A stretch of 21,455 nucleotides of DNA. It comes from JANXVY01 sp034408685 (GTDB lineage Bacteria; Pseudomonadota; Alphaproteobacteria; Rhizobiales; Hyphomicrobiaceae). The stretch is taken from the NCBI GenBank assembly GCA_034408685.1, contig JAWXCP010000185.1:1-21455 (forward strand), written 5' to 3'. Under the pieces are notes generated by a model. It made no database searches. It was not told where the DNA came from and worked only from the letters and a program-made list of their open reading frames with translations. Positions 8,870 to 16,497 of this stretch are shown here, piece by piece. A program made the translations under genes and the position numbers. How positions within the stretch are numbered: position 1 is the first letter of the stretch; each line of letters begins with the position of its first letter.

Positions 8870-9271
8870 GTGGGTGTTATTCAGGAATTCAGAGACTTTG
8901 CAATGAAAGGCAACGTCGTCGATCTCGCGGTGGGCGTGATCATGGGCGCCGCATTTGCCCCGATCGTCAGCTCGCTCGTCGACCATGTGATCATGCCACC
9001 GATCGGCTTGGCCATGGCTGGCCTCGACTTCTCAGCTTTAAAGTTCGTCCTCCAGCAGGGCGATGCGACGAAAAAAGTCGCCGAGGTTGCGATCGGCTAC
9101 GGCCAGTTCCTGAACACGATTATCAAGTTCATGATTACGGCGTTCGCGATCTTTCTGCTCGTCAAGGCGATGAACAGTGTCAAGGCGCCGGCCCCGGCCG
9201 TCGAAGCTGCCCCACCACCGCCAAGTGAGCTCTATCTCAAGGAAATCCGCGACGCGCTCGTCAAGCGATGA
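8870..9271 (+). CDS. mscL: Large-conductance mechanosensitive channel MscL
   Basis: Homopentameric inner-membrane channel that opens under high membrane tension and releases solutes on hypo-osmotic shock. The protein is 133 aa, near the family norm (about 136). The start is a GTG at 8870 with AAGGAG (8858-8863) well placed upstream. The N-terminus GVIQEFRDFAMKGNVVDLAVGVIMG is the conserved amphipathic helix and first membrane helix lining the pore. TM2 is at about residues 72-98 (FLNTIIKFMITAFAIFLLV). A Pro/Ala-rich linker and the C-terminal helix ending LYLKEIRDALVKR follow. A single-gene unit: an insertion sequence lies upstream and a strong terminator follows. Confidence 0.96.
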   Translation: MGVIQEFRDFAMKGNVVDLAVGVIMGAAFAPIVSSLVDHVIMPPIGLAMAGLDFSALKFVLQQGDATKKVAEVAIGYGQFLNTIIKFMITAFAIFLLVKAMNSVKAPAPAVEAAPPPPSELYLKEIRDALVKR

Positions 9272-9294
9272 GTGGGCTTTGCAATTCTTTGCAA

Positions 9295-9330
9295 TACGGG
9301 TCCGAGCTTTTGCTCGGGCCCGTACGTTTT
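9295..9330 (+). terminator. Rho-independent terminator of mscL
   Basis: A 13-bp stem, TACGGGTCCGAGC (9295-9307) pairing with GCTCGGGCCCGTA (9312-9324) with one G-T wobble, loop TTTT, followed by a short T-run (9327-9330). It lies between the convergent ends of mscL (stop at 9271) and the methyltransferase gene (stop at 9333). Confidence 0.85.
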
Positions 9331-9332
9331 GG

Positions 9333-10181
9333 TTATCCAGCTCTCGCATCGAACTGATATTGCAGGCGTGCTGCAGGATTCCTACCATCAATCGGCTTTA
9401 TCAAGATGACATACAAGTTGTCATTCAGCCCAGGAACCGTGTTCATCGGCCTGAGAGTGTAGCCAACGCCTGTTGCAAGTCGGGTCAGGCTCGAAAGTGT
9501 AAAGTAATTCTGATGGTCGGGGAAACGGAACCCACACCACTTCGCTCCCATAACATGCCGCCCAATACAGCCATAGTCGGGCACTTTTATCGCAACGGTG
9601 CCGCCACGCTTGAGCTTGCGATATAGCTTTTCTAAAACCAGCCGCGGTCGCATTTCGTGCTCAAGATATGACCGCAAAATGGCGTGATCGAAAAATTGAT
9701 CGTCGAATTTATCGAGGCCGTCGACGGCCGACGCGCCTACGACATAGCCGCCGCGCTCGCGAAAGAACGGATCGGCAAGCTGGGCTAGACTTTTGGAAAT
9801 CTCGATGCCAAACGGCGTCAAACCGTCGGCGACCCGACAGGCGCCTCCGCAGCCGACATCAAGGGCCGTGCCACGCATGGGCAAACTGTTTTTCACAAAC
9901 CGTCTATCAAGCGCGTTGCCGAGTTTCAACCGAAATCGGGTCGCGTAGTCAATATGGTAAAGCCAATTTTTTTTTCTCCGCTTGGCCTCGTTTGCTGAAG
10001 TTTTTTCCCACGCATATTCATCCTCGAACGCGGCATCATGAGGCGCAAATTTGAGGTAGACAAAATCGCAAGCGACGCATTCGACAATGGGCCACTCGGG
10101 ATGAGAGTATTGCACCACTGGCCTTTGGCTGGCTGAATCACAAGCCGGGCAGTTGCGGTTTTGAATGGCTTTGGCGTCCAT
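9333..10181 (-). CDS. Zinc-ribbon class I SAM-dependent methyltransferase, substrate unknown
   Basis: Predicted soluble methyltransferase, 282 aa. An N-terminal zinc ribbon has Cys11, Cys14, Cys35 and Cys38 (CPAC and CVAC pairs). A Rossmann-type methyltransferase domain follows, with the SAM-binding glycine motif ALDVGCGG at about residues 106-113. Further downstream are FDHAILRSYLEHEMRPRLVL (a typical post-II region) and GGTVAIKVPDYG. This zinc-ribbon plus Methyltransf_23-like layout is common in surface polysaccharide and small-molecule loci, but nothing nearby fixes the substrate. The start ATG (10179-10181) has GCGGAG about 7 bases upstream. Base composition looks more A+T-rich than the neighbours, and a run of nine A residues lies in the coding strand (complement of 9967-9975), hinting at foreign origin. 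It stands alone between mscL and a tRNA gene. Confidence 0.85.
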   Translation of the reverse strand: MDAKAIQNRNCPACDSASQRPVVQYSHPEWPIVECVACDFVYLKFAPHDAAFEDEYAWEKTSANEAKRRKKNWLYHIDYATRFRLKLGNALDRRFVKNSLPMRGTALDVGCGGACRVADGLTPFGIEISKSLAQLADPFFRERGGYVVGASAVDGLDKFDDQFFDHAILRSYLEHEMRPRLVLEKLYRKLKRGGTVAIKVPDYGCIGRHVMGAKWCGFRFPDHQNYFTLSSLTRLATGVGYTLRPMNTVPGLNDNLYVILIKPIDGRNPAARLQYQFDARAG

Positions 10182-10488
10182 GACGGCACTCCGCTCTCAC
10201 GATTGATATCCATACGGACATGTTGGGCATTTTGCGTCGCATGATAAGGAAAGATGAGTTGATGACGCTCCTGAAGGCAAGCGAGGGTTGATTAGGTCAG
10301 CTACACGTTCCGCTCGCGTCCGACGCACATCGCGGTTCACGTAGCAGAAGAACAATCTTTAGGCTCCCTTCCCTGCACGTTTGTCAGCCATACCGGATAA
10401 ATTGATCGTTATCGTTGGCTCAGGCAACAACCAAGAGAAAGTATTGCGTAGCAATTCTTGGCAAGCTATCGTCTGACCCTTCCAAGTC
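10182..10488. other. 307-bp intergenic region, no gene seen
   Basis: Separates the start of the methyltransferase gene from tRNA-Gly. It must hold both promoters, but I cannot place -35/-10 boxes with confidence. A small palindrome, ATTGC-gta-GCAAT (10443-10455), lies about 35 bp before the tRNA. No open frame here resembles a gene. Confidence 0.5.
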
Positions 10489-10562
10489 GCGGGCGTAGTT
10501 CAATGGTAGAACGGCAGCTTCCCATGCTGCATACGAGGGTTCGATTCCCTCCGCCCGCTCCA
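10489..10562 (+). tRNA. tRNA-Gly (anticodon CCC)
   Basis: A 74-nt cloverleaf including an encoded CCA end. The acceptor stem GCGGGCG (10489-10495) pairs with CGCCCGC (10552-10558), with discriminator T at 10559. The anticodon stem GCAGC/GCTGC encloses the loop TTCCCAT with anticodon CCC. The T-arm loop is GGTTCGATTCC. It reads GGG glycine codons. Confidence 0.96.
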
Positions 10563-10600
10563 AATCCGCATGATGCTTGCAGCCTCGGCGCTGGAAATAG

Positions 10601-10646
10601 CACGATAGTCACAGACGTGCGGGCACGATAGTCATACACGTGCGGA
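10601..10646. repeat. Tandem 23-bp duplication at the end of the glycosyltransferase gene
   Basis: Two adjacent 23-bp units, 10601-10623 and 10624-10646, identical at 20 of 23 positions and beginning CACGATAGTCA. The second unit covers the last codons of the glycosyltransferase gene (stop at 10632-10634), the first lies beyond the stop. Each contains GCACG...CGTGC arms able to form a weak hairpin. No T-run follows, so a terminator role is not supported. Confidence 0.7.
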
Positions 10647-12401
10647 CACGACGCGCGATAGCTCGCGATCGCCAGTCGCAGCCTGCTGAACCGCTCCGTG
10701 CGGTGTCTTGGCCCAATGAAACGGCCGCCGCAAAAGCTCGACAACCGCGCAGTAGGCAGCCAGCGAAACCGGTAGCCAAATCAACGGGCACATGATCGCG
10801 TGGATGGTGATCCCGGTGAAACCGCGACGCCGGGTTGTGATCAACGATAGCGCGATGACAGCCGCGGCTGCCCCGATGAGACAAACGAAACCGGCCCACC
10901 ACATCAGGCCATAACCGCCGACGAGTTCCTCGACACCTGGACCATCTGGCGCCATCGATCCCCGCGCGATCAGTCCCGACAACAAACCGGCGACAAACCA
11001 CGGATGTGTTGCTGCAGCCAACAGCCCACCGCCGAAAAGCACCTGAAACCACAGAAAACGCGCCGGGCCGAGATCCCGCCACAGCCCGATCGGGTCGCGC
11101 ATATGAACCATGTAGGTCTGCATCCAGCCCTTTTGCCAACGGGTGCGCTGACGGAACCACACGCCAAACGTTGGCGGCGCTTCCTCCCACGTCGTCGACT
11201 GCAGCGCCTCGACCCGAAAGCCGTGTCGCGCAAGCCTTAGCCCGAGATCGGCGTCTTCCGTTACGTTCCACGGGTCCCACCCGCCGACGTCTTCCAGAAC
11301 ACGCCTTGGGAAATGGTTCGATGTGCCGCCAAGCGGTACGGGTGCACCGGCCCTGGCAAGCGCGGGAACGATGCCGTCGAACAGCGCGGTGTATTCAACC
11401 GTGAATTGACCGGCGATCAAGCTCTGGCTGGGGTTGTAGACGTTGAGGCGGGCTTGGAGGCAGCCCAGTTGCAGGCCCCCGCGCCTGAAGGCCAATACGG
11501 CTTCACGTAATTGGCCCGGCTCGGGACGGTCTTCGGCGTCAAACACCACCACGTAGTCGCCAGACGTTCGGGCGAGCCCGAAGCACAGCGCCCGCGGCTT
11601 GGTGCGCGGCAGCCCGTCGGGCACCTCGACAATCCGCATGTGGCTCTTAAGACGGGCCGCTTCGAGCGCTCGCCGGGTCGTATAGTCGTCGGCCTCGAGC
11701 AGGAATACAATCTCCAGGCGGTCGCGCGGATAATCGAGGGCGTCGAGCGCCGCGACGAGCGATTGCGCAACGTTGGCCTCATCATAAAGCGTTACGAGCA
11801 CCGTGTAGAGCGGTAGCGAGGCCTCGGGAACGTCGCCAACGACGGGAACGTCAGGAACGACGGGAGCCTCAGGAACGACGGGAACCTCAGCGGGAACCTC
11901 GATCACACGTGGCAGTGCAGCGGAAAACAACACGTCGTGTCGCGCGGTCGCGCCGACCACGACATAGATTGCAAAGAGCCGGATGCAGAGCAGCGCTACA
12001 AACGCGATCGACGCAAACACGCCCAGCATCACGACCGTGGCATCCGGCGCCTTCGCCGCGCAAACCGCGAGGGTTCCGGCCGCGACGCCGACAAACGCCA
12101 GCTGAGCCCCGGTTAGCCCCGATCGTGCCGACAGCGCCGGATCGAGTCTTGTAAATCCGTTGTCACGATCCGCTGCATCTTCGTGGCTCAAGCCCGCGTT
12201 CCCAGACGGGATCTCGGCCCCGCAAGTTCGCTCCGGACCTGCTGGACGCTCGTGTCGCTGTGGCGCCGCGCCGTTGAGTTCAACACGTTCGATGCGACCG
12301 GAAGGCTCGCCAAATCGGCCGAGCCGGTCGCAATGCTCCAACGCCCCGTCTTGCACAGCCCCGTCTTGCACAGCCCCGTCTTGCAAAGCCCCGTCGTCCA
12401 C
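10632..12401 (-). CDS. Membrane family-2 processive-type glycosyltransferase
   Basis: Inner-membrane glycosyltransferase of the cellulose-synthase-like GT2 type, 589 aa from the GTG at 12399-12401 (GGGGCAGG just upstream). After a low-complexity start come membrane helices at about residues 85-145. A Pro/Val-rich linker coded by an 18-bp minisatellite follows. The catalytic domain (from about residue 198) has YTVLVTLYDEA, the DxD-like FDAED (about 284-288), TEDAD (about 380) and QRTRW (about 417-421). C-terminal membrane helices follow. These are the D, D, D, QxxRW hallmarks of processive beta-glycosyltransferases, so export of a polysaccharide is possible. No cyclic-di-GMP PilZ domain or partner subunit is seen. 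The first ~20 residues consist of QDGAV repeats, so the true start could lie further in. It lies 83 bp downstream of znuA on the same strand. Confidence 0.88.
   Translation of the reverse strand: MDDGALQDGAVQDGAVQDGALEHCDRLGRFGEPSGRIERVELNGAAPQRHERPAGPERTCGAEIPSGNAGLSHEDAADRDNGFTRLDPALSARSGLTGAQLAFVGVAAGTLAVCAAKAPDATVVMLGVFASIAFVALLCIRLFAIYVVVGATARHDVLFSAALPRVIEVPAEVPVVPEAPVVPDVPVVGDVPEASLPLYTVLVTLYDEANVAQSLVAALDALDYPRDRLEIVFLLEADDYTTRRALEAARLKSHMRIVEVPDGLPRTKPRALCFGLARTSGDYVVVFDAEDRPEPGQLREAVLAFRRGGLQLGCLQARLNVYNPSQSLIAGQFTVEYTALFDGIVPALARAGAPVPLGGTSNHFPRRVLEDVGGWDPWNVTEDADLGLRLARHGFRVEALQSTTWEEAPPTFGVWFRQRTRWQKGWMQTYMVHMRDPIGLWRDLGPARFLWFQVLFGGGLLAAATHPWFVAGLLSGLIARGSMAPDGPGVEELVGGYGLMWWAGFVCLIGAAAAVIALSLITTRRRGFTGITIHAIMCPLIWLPVSLAAYCAVVELLRRPFHWAKTPHGAVQQAATGDRELSRVVSARV
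11826..11890. repeat. 18-bp in-frame minisatellite in glycosyltransferase linker
   Basis: Three 18-bp units (11826-11843, 11844-11861, 11862-11879), each beginning GGGA, plus a partial fourth. On the minus strand they encode VVPEAP, VVPDVP and VVGDVP, an extended Pro-rich linker between the N-terminal membrane helices and the catalytic domain. Confidence 0.8.
12344..12388. repeat. 15-bp tandem repeat at the glycosyltransferase start
   Basis: Three units of CCCCGTCTTGCACAG (12344-12358, 12359-12373, 12374-12388, the last with one mismatch), followed by a partial fourth unit. Read on the minus strand they encode repeated QDGAV pentapeptides right after the GTG start. Being 15 bp long, a gain or loss of a unit keeps the frame. 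Confidence 0.85.
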
Positions 12402-12484
12402 GCGCCTGCCCCACGCTCACCCGCACTTGCACGGTGGCCGAGCCTAGGGTCGCGGTCAATTGCACGTGTTCGCATACGCGAAAC

Positions 12485-13450
12485 TTAATTGGTCCCGCCG
12501 AGGCACGCCGCGAAACCAGCCGCGAGATCTCGTAACAGCGCCTCGTAGAGCCCCGGCCCTGCTTCGAGATTGAGGCCTTCCGGATCGATCAGGCCGCCTT
12601 TTGCCAAAGTGCCCTCGGTCACTGCCGTGACCAGCTTCTCCTGATAGCCAGGCTCGCGGAACACGCACACGGCCCCTGTCGACTTGATCTTGGCGCGAAC
12701 CGCATTGAGCCGCTTTGCACTTGGCTGCACGTCGGGACTGACGGTGATCGATCCGCCAGCGGCTATTCCAAAGCGCCGTTCAAAATACTGCGTCGCATCG
12801 TGAAATAAGATGAACGGCTTTCCAGCGAGCGGCTTCATCCGTCCAGCAATATCCTCAGCCATGGCGGCAATGCGGGCATCGAGCGCCTTGGCGTTCGCCT
12901 CGATGCGAGCTGTATGCTGCGGGGCCTTCACGGCGATCGCGTTGGCTATCGCCGTTACCATGATCCGCGCATTGGCCGGGTCGAGCCAAACGTGGCCGTC
13001 GGCGCCGCCCGCTTTGTCTTCATCATCGTGATCGTGACCATGTCCGTGGCTGTGCCCACCCGCAAACGTGCCGCCCGTTCGCCGCGGCAACGGGGCTAGG
13101 CCCGGCGTATCGGCCAGTGTCACAACTTTTACGGACTTCGGCAGGGTTGTGACGAGCTTGGTCGTGAACGGCTCGATGCTCTCCGAAATGCGAAAGAAAA
13201 CATCAGCGGTGGCGATGGCCCTTGCCCCCGACGGCTTCAGCGTAAAGCTGTGCGGAGATGCGTTGCCTTCAACGATCAACGTCGGTGTACCGACACCTTC
13301 CATCACCGCCGCCACGAGACTGTGGACGGGTTTCGACGTGGCAACGACCTTGATGTCGGACGCAGTCGCGGGCTGAAAGCCGGAGGCGACCGCCGTCGCG
13401 AGGACGAGTACTGCGAAGGTGCGATGCCCAAGGCACGGTGGCGCAAACAT
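12485..13450 (-). CDS. znuA: Zinc ABC transporter periplasmic binding protein ZnuA
   Basis: Cluster A-I solute-binding protein that captures Zn2+ (or Mn2+) in the periplasm. The protein is 321 aa. A signal peptide occupies about residues 1-30 (TFAVLVLATAVASGF...ATA). Predicted metal ligands are His67 (ASPHSF), His153 (GHVWLDP), His217 (LFHDATQYF) and Asp289 (LIDPEG). The His-rich loop HSHGHGHDHDDED (about 133-145) distinguishes zinc members. Cys262 and Cys316 likely form the family's C-terminal disulfide. The start is the ATG at 13448-13450. No znuB or znuC lies nearby, so the permease and ATPase must be elsewhere or another transporter is served. The divergent neighbours encode DUF1007 and NicO proteins, also metal-linked. 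A Zur-like half-site lies 23-33 bp upstream. Confidence 0.94.
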   Translation of the reverse strand: MFAPPCLGHRTFAVLVLATAVASGFQPATASDIKVVATSKPVHSLVAAVMEGVGTPTLIVEGNASPHSFTLKPSGARAIATADVFFRISESIEPFTTKLVTTLPKSVKVVTLADTPGLAPLPRRTGGTFAGGHSHGHGHDHDDEDKAGGADGHVWLDPANARIMVTAIANAIAVKAPQHTARIEANAKALDARIAAMAEDIAGRMKPLAGKPFILFHDATQYFERRFGIAAGGSITVSPDVQPSAKRLNAVRAKIKSTGAVCVFREPGYQEKLVTAVTEGTLAKGGLIDPEGLNLEAGPGLYEALLRDLAAGFAACLGGTN

Positions 13451-13461
13451 GATGACCTCGA

Positions 13462-13483
13462 GTTATTGATGGTATAACATTAC
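13462..13483. promoter_or_regulatory. Candidate Zur operator upstream of znuA
   Basis: TATAACATTAC (13473-13483) equals one arm of the common proteobacterial Zur box (GTTATA...TATAAC core flanked by AT-rich ends). The other arm is poor at the usual spacing; GTTAT (13462-13466) forms an inverted repeat with ATAAC (13474-13478) but with 7 rather than 3 bases between. It lies just upstream of znuA, where a repressor would block transcription. Treat as a half-site. Confidence 0.4.
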
Positions 13484-13513
13484 ACGCCGAAACCGGTATA
13501 GCAACGCGGAAAC

Positions 13514-13541
13514 GGTCTTGGTCTTGGTCTTGGTCGTGGTC
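13514..13541. repeat. Hexanucleotide tandem repeat (GGTCTT)
   Basis: GGTCTT three times in a row, then GGTCGT and GGTC, in the non-coding gap between the divergent znuA and DUF1007 genes (13451-13696). Apart from this repeat and the Zur-like site, that 246-bp gap shows nothing I can name. Confidence 0.8.
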
Positions 13542-13696
13542 CCGGCGTTACCGTTGTCATGAGACCCCGCCGCCGAATGACGGTTGTCGCGGCGGCCTTT
13601 GTGTCGCTGTAGTTTTCGATGAGTCTGCTCGGTATGAAGATTATGCGCGGCGCGCCCATCGGCGAGCCGTCTGATCAAGACAGGAGACCTGCCAAT

Positions 13697-14371
13697 ATGC
13701 TTCGTTCGTCGACAGCAATCGCGACAGTGGGCGGATGCATCGCTGCGCTCATCGCAACGGCGAACCCCGTCGCGGCTCACCCGCACGTTTGGGTTCAGTC
13801 AAAATCACGGGTCGTCTACGAGAAAGATACCGTCACGGCGATCCAGCAGACGTGGGTGTTCGACGAGTTCTATTCCGCGATGGCAGTTCAGGGTCTCGAC
13901 ACCAACAACGACGGGCAATACTCGCGCGAGGAACTTGATGAGCTGGCAAAGATCAACATGGAGGGTCTCAAAGAGTTCGCGTACTTCACCGCCGCCAAGG
14001 TTGGCGATGCCGCGATCGAGTTTGCGCCACCATCGAATGCCCATCTGGATTACACTGGCGGTATACTGTCTTTGATTTTCACGCTTCCGTTGAAGTCGCA
14101 GGCCGCGATCGAGGGCTTCGCTTTCGCCACCTACGACACGACGTTTTTCATCGCGTTCGAACTTGCGAAGGAAGACGGTGCAACGTTGTTTGGCGCCCCG
14201 CAGACCTGCGAGATAGCCTTGCGCGATGAGCCGGTCTCCCCAGGTACTAATCCCGCACTCGGCAATCCATCACAAAACGACACGCTGACCGGCGCGTTCA
14301 GTGAACAGTTCGGTGGAGCGTCGGTTGCGAGCGCGACGAAGTGGGCCGTGGTAGAGTGCAAAAAATCATGA
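13697..14371 (+). CDS. DUF1007 family periplasmic protein
   Basis: Predicted exported protein of 224 aa. I start at the ATG at 13697 because CAGGAGA (13681-13687) precedes it and a signal peptide follows directly (residues 1-27, ending NPVAA); the upstream ATG at 13619 would bury the signal. The mature protein begins HPHVWV, the hallmark of DUF1007, whose His residues suggest metal binding. Residues 68-79 (DTNNDGQYSREE) fit an EF-hand calcium loop with D, N, D, Q, S and E at positions 1, 3, 5, 7, 9 and 12. DUF1007 genes often sit next to NicO-type transporter genes, as here: the stop overlaps the next start (ATGA). A role in zinc, nickel or cobalt handling is inferred from this context. Confidence 0.88.
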   Translation: MLRSSTAIATVGGCIAALIATANPVAAHPHVWVQSKSRVVYEKDTVTAIQQTWVFDEFYSAMAVQGLDTNNDGQYSREELDELAKINMEGLKEFAYFTAAKVGDAAIEFAPPSNAHLDYTGGILSLIFTLPLKSQAAIEGFAFATYDTTFFIAFELAKEDGATLFGAPQTCEIALRDEPVSPGTNPALGNPSQNDTLTGAFSEQFGGASVASATKWAVVECKKS

Positions 14372-15783
14372 GTAAGCCGCGTTTGATGGCGTCGATCCGT
14401 CGCAGCGCTGCTCGAATTCGTTGCGCCGCCGCGCAGTGGTCTTGCTCATTCATCGCCGCGCTAACGGGTTCCGCCGCCGCGCTGGCCATGCTCAGCGCGA
14501 TCGCGACGGCTCAAGTGCCGACGACTCAAGTACCGACGGCTCAAGTACCACCGGTTCAAGTAGCACCGACACAGGTGAATCCCGCGCCGCAAAAATCTCC
14601 GCTCGGCGTCGCCCCCTCACCGGGAGCCCAACAGCCAAGCCCCTCACCGGGTGCCCCCTTGCTTGGCGCCTCGCGCACGTCGCCCCAAGCCGCTCCGCCG
14701 CAGTCATGGTGGGCACAAGCGTTGGCCATGCAGCAGGCCTACGTCCGTGACATGGCCAAACATATCCGCGCGCTAAAGTCCGACAATCCGGGTGCTGCAG
14801 CGATGGCGCTAGCCAGCATCGCCTTCCTTTACGGTGTGCTTCACGCCGCCGGTCCCGGGCATGGCAAAGCGGTGATTTCGTCCTACGTGCTCGCTAATCG
14901 CGACACGGCTCGCCGCGGGATTGCCCTGTCTTTTTTGGCGGCGTTCTTCCAGGCCTGCTCCGCGATCTTGTTCGTCGCGATATTGGCACTGATCCTGCGC
15001 ACGACCGCGACCGAGATGAAGGTCGCCGAAGCGTGGATCGAACGCGCGAGTTGGTTGTTTGTCATCGCAATTGGCGGCTGGCTACTGTGGCGCCAGATCA
15101 AGCCGTTACTTGTGGCAAACCGGACAGCCGCCACCCACATCCACGCGTCACCCGCTGAAATTCATCGCCACGCCGATGGCTCGGTCTGTACCCACGACCA
15201 CGGCCACCACGACCATGACCACGGACACAAGCACGGGAGCCACGACCACGGTCACGCTTCTGTCGCCCTGGCGCCCTCAATGCACGGCAAACCGCATGTC
15301 CATGCCGACGGGTCGACCTGCAACCATGCCCACGAGCCCGCCCACGAGCCTGACCAAGAGCACAGCCAAGAGCCCGGCCACGTCCACGGCCCGGACTGCG
15401 GCCACGCGCACATGCCCGCCCCGCAGGACCTCGAGGGGCCGTGGTCGTGGCGCAGAGCCGTGGCGATCGCGCTGGGGATCGGTATGCGCCCCTGCACCGG
15501 CGCCATATTGCTGATGGTGTTCGCCTTGAGCCAGGGGTTGTTGTGGGCAGGCATCTTCGCAACCTTCATGATGTCGCTCGGCACCGCGATCACCGTCTCG
15601 CTACTTGCGGTTCTGGCCGTTACGTCGCGAGATCTCGCATTGCGGCTGACCGGTGGCATCGACAGCCGCTGGGGTCAGCGTCTGGCGACCGGCGTTGGTA
15701 TACTGGCTGCCGTGCTGGTCATCGCGCTGGGCGTATCTGGCCTCGCCTATCCCACGCCGGAGCCGATGTTTACCAACCGGTAA
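14368..15783 (+). CDS. NicO/RcnA-type nickel/cobalt (or zinc) transporter with His-rich loop
   Basis: Inner-membrane metal transporter, 471 aa. The ATG at 14368 overlaps the DUF1007 stop (ATGA), indicating translational coupling. The N-terminus is signal-like (to about residue 48). A periplasmic QVPT-type repeat linker follows (residues 49-73). Membrane helices carry the NicO signature HAAGPGHGKAVISSYVL. A long His/Asp/Glu-rich loop spans about residues 256-349, and further helices carry GMRPCTGAILLMVFALSQG and FMMSLGTAITVSLLAV. Family members move Ni2+ or Co2+, either inward or outward; direction cannot be told here. The partner DUF1007, the nearby divergent znuA and the huge His-rich loop are compatible with zinc as well. 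The C-terminus is short (EPMFTNR). Confidence 0.9.
   Translation: MSKPRLMASIRRSAARIRCAAAQWSCSFIAALTGSAAALAMLSAIATAQVPTTQVPTAQVPPVQVAPTQVNPAPQKSPLGVAPSPGAQQPSPSPGAPLLGASRTSPQAAPPQSWWAQALAMQQAYVRDMAKHIRALKSDNPGAAAMALASIAFLYGVLHAAGPGHGKAVISSYVLANRDTARRGIALSFLAAFFQACSAILFVAILALILRTTATEMKVAEAWIERASWLFVIAIGGWLLWRQIKPLLVANRTAATHIHASPAEIHRHADGSVCTHDHGHHDHDHGHKHGSHDHGHASVALAPSMHGKPHVHADGSTCNHAHEPAHEPDQEHSQEPGHVHGPDCGHAHMPAPQDLEGPWSWRRAVAIALGIGMRPCTGAILLMVFALSQGLLWAGIFATFMMSLGTAITVSLLAVLAVTSRDLALRLTGGIDSRWGQRLATGVGILAAVLVIALGVSGLAYPTPEPMFTNR
14512..14586 (+). repeat. 15-bp in-frame minisatellite near NicO N-terminus
   Basis: Five degenerate 15-bp units, each beginning CAAGT or CAGGT, encoding QVPTT, QVPTA, QVPPV, QVAPT and QVNPA. 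It makes a Pro-rich linker just after the signal-like segment. Confidence 0.8.
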
Positions 15784-15870
15784 GAACGTTGTGACCGCAG
15801 ACCCGGACAGAGATTAAGGTGGTGTTAACCGGCGTGTCACCGGTGGCCATCTCGATCCCGGACCCGCGTC

Positions 15871-16323
15871 ATGTTCCCAACCCTTACAGACGTCCAGCAT
15901 TTTGCCATGTCGATCGTTGTGATCGCGGCCGCTCTTGTTGCGCCCGGTGATCCACTGGCGGCGGCCCGCAACGACGCGATTGTGGAACCCGTTGCTAGCC
16001 CCTACGAACTGATCGTTGTCGAAATCGACGGCTGTGCGTACTGCCCGATCCTGCGCCGCGATGCCGTACCGGCGTTCGAGGCGACGCCTGAAGCCCGCGA
16101 GGTTGGTCTGCGCTTCCTTGATCTCAACGCCCCTGAAGCCGATACACTGCAACTGACCGAGGGGCCTGTGACCGTCGTGCCGACACTTCTGCTGGTGAAA
16201 GCGGGCCGGGAAGTTGGGCGGGCAAGCGGTTACATGGGCCCTGATGGCTTTGTTTTCGCGGCACGCTGGCTGATGAAGAACGCGCAAAGCGTCGCGATCC
16301 CGATGGAACGCGCCCGGCCGTAA
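15871..16323 (+). CDS. Secreted thioredoxin-like protein
   Basis: Predicted periplasmic thioredoxin-fold protein, 150 aa. A signal-like hydrophobic stretch (about residues 13-31, ending PLAAA) precedes the fold. The redox motif is Cys55-AY-Cys58 (DGCAYCPIL), and the conserved cis-proline is Pro104 (VVPTLLL). The pattern resembles SoxW/TlpA-type proteins that reduce or form disulfides outside the cytoplasm. The upstream ribosome-binding site is poor for the ATG at 15871 and for the internal ATG at 15907, which would give a cleaner signal peptide, so the start is uncertain. It follows the NicO gene by 87 bp; a partner is not evident. Confidence 0.85.
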   Translation: MFPTLTDVQHFAMSIVVIAAALVAPGDPLAAARNDAIVEPVASPYELIVVEIDGCAYCPILRRDAVPAFEATPEAREVGLRFLDLNAPEADTLQLTEGPVTVVPTLLLVKAGREVGRASGYMGPDGFVFAARWLMKNAQSVAIPMERARP

Positions 16324-16497
16324 ACCGACGTCCGTCAGTGCCCCGTGAATTGCGAAGCGCCAAGCAACGGGCTGGTGAAACCGTACACGCCTCGATGGAC
16401 TTTCCAATTTAGGTCTGTAGGTTAACTCCCGGTTGCGGCTTGTGTCCGACGCGCACGATCGCACGCCAATGCCAAGCTCAACGAACGAGAGGACGCC

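Noticed and set aside
10489..10562. tRNA-Gly as an attachment site of an integrated element
   Set aside because: No integrase gene and no second copy of the tRNA 3' end were seen in the window.
12344..12388. CRISPR-like array
   Set aside because: Units of 15 bp are directly adjacent without spacers and stay in frame; this is a coding minisatellite.
13463..13786. 107-aa minus-strand frame containing a KTKTKT stretch
   Set aside because: Produced by the GGTCTT repeat in the non-coding gap and overlapping the DUF1007 gene; no ribosome-binding site or domain.
15800..15870. Terminator after the NicO gene (ACCGG...CCGGT arms)
   Set aside because: Arms of only 5 bp and no T-run; not better than chance.
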